A DNA stretch of 64,000 nucleotides from NCBI GenBank assembly GCA_947626775.1, contig CANQTL010000002.1:62001-126000 (forward strand), in the 5' to 3' direction. The translations under genes were made by a program, and so were the position numbers. Of the stretch, positions 63,788 through 64,000 are shown in pieces. The notes under the pieces were generated by a model. The model did no database searches, was not told where the DNA came from, and was given only the letters and a program-made list of their open reading frames with translations. Origin of the DNA: an uncultured Lachnospiraceae bacterium. Lineage in GTDB: Bacteria > Bacillota > Clostridia > Lachnospirales > Lachnospiraceae. Each line of letters starts with the position of its first letter. The stretch's first letter is position 1.

Positions 63788-64000
63788 TTATTCCCGCCTC
63801 TCATTGTAAAAAACCGTATCCTCATAAATTGGTATCTGCCGTCTGTACACTTCCCCGGTCGCTCTGTTTCGCCAGCCCTGATAGACAGCTTCGTCATACT
63901 CCGGAGGTTCTGCCAGCTGGTCGCCGTCCAGCACCTCCATCACGACGGCCGGCCCTCCCTCAGAGTCCTCAAAAGTGACCGTGTGCGTCTGCCCGCTGCA
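63788..64000 (-). CDS. CotH-kinase-domain protein, copy 4, C-terminal end only
   Basis: The last 70 codons and stop of a further copy, cut by the window edge. The sequence is nearly the same as the end of copy 3 (about seven differences in 211 bases at offset 1882), with the Flg_new-like repeat and VFYNERRE end. The kinase domain lies outside the window. Confidence 0.75.
   Translation of the reverse strand, partial: CSGQTHTVTFEDSEGGPAVVMEVLDGDQLAEPPEYDEAVYQGWRNRATGEVYRRQIPIYEDTVFYNERRE

Noticed and set aside
58252..63978. Very long plus-strand open frames (over 850 codons) opposite the CotH genes
   Set aside because: They mirror the coding frame of the CotH genes, have no ribosome site, and the CotH strand shows clear domain motifs. 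They are codon-bias shadows.
58063..64000. Repeated CotH sequence as a possible CRISPR or satellite array
   Set aside because: The units are about 1.9 kb genes with full reading frames, not short spaced repeats.

Overview
The window looks like a surface-glycan locus from a Gram-positive gut-type Firmicute, most likely a Clostridia/Lachnospiraceae relative. This rests on three Oxa1/ABC/CotH-type surface systems without any outer-membrane genes, TTGCAT/TATAAT promoters, AGGAGG-type ribosome sites, a HipBA pair, and glycerophosphotransferase and LTA-synthase-like enzymes. The taxon is inferred, not shown. No rRNA, tRNA, CRISPR array, insertion sequence or prophage was seen. Nearly every gene makes, activates, exports or modifies a cell-surface polymer.

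Layout. 1-6413 (minus): a GT2 glycosyltransferase, the nonulosonate set neuB-neuC-neuA, a polysaccharide deacetylase, a broken YhcG-type nuclease gene and the start of a GNAT-like gene. 6414-6548: a divergent promoter region. 6549-14741 (plus): four glycosyltransferase-like genes, an ABC exporter and a GT39-like membrane enzyme. 14742-15161: a recombination scar built from pieces of two nearby genes. 15162-27030 (minus): hipB-hipA, then a complete 2-aminoethylphosphonate (AEP) pathway (phnW, aepX, a LicC/PntC-like cytidylyltransferase, aepY), a sulfatase/LTA-synthase-like transferase, two membrane glycosyltransferases and an acyltransferase. 27121-29271: an unusual Oxa1/YidC-CDP-glycerol glycerophosphotransferase fusion with a small membrane partner. 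29341-56716 (minus): a very long run of about 23 closely spaced genes, with an ABC exporter at each of two places, many GT-B, GT-A, GT-C and GT-D enzymes, and a three-gene set (CMP-transferase, HMG-lyase-like aldolase, KdsC-like phosphatase) that looks like an unassigned CMP-ulosonic acid pathway. 56832-64000: a GT4 gene and a tandem array of at least four exported CotH-kinase-like proteins.

How it may work together (inference): the pathway genes supply CMP-nonulosonate, perhaps a second CMP-activated keto-acid sugar, and CMP-AEP. The glycosyltransferases build one or more polymers on a lipid carrier, ABC exporters flip them, and polytopic GT-C, acyltransferase, glycerophosphotransferase and sulfatase-fold enzymes decorate them at the membrane. 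CotH-like kinases may phosphorylate exported partners.

The most striking signal is four poly-G tracts of 8-9 bases, all in frame, in an acyltransferase, a GT39-like enzyme and two CotH genes. They are the only C/G runs of this length I found and suggest slipped-strand phase variation of the surface. The other strong candidates for undescribed biology are the YidC-glycerophosphotransferase fusion and the aldolase-phosphatase-CMP-transferase triad.
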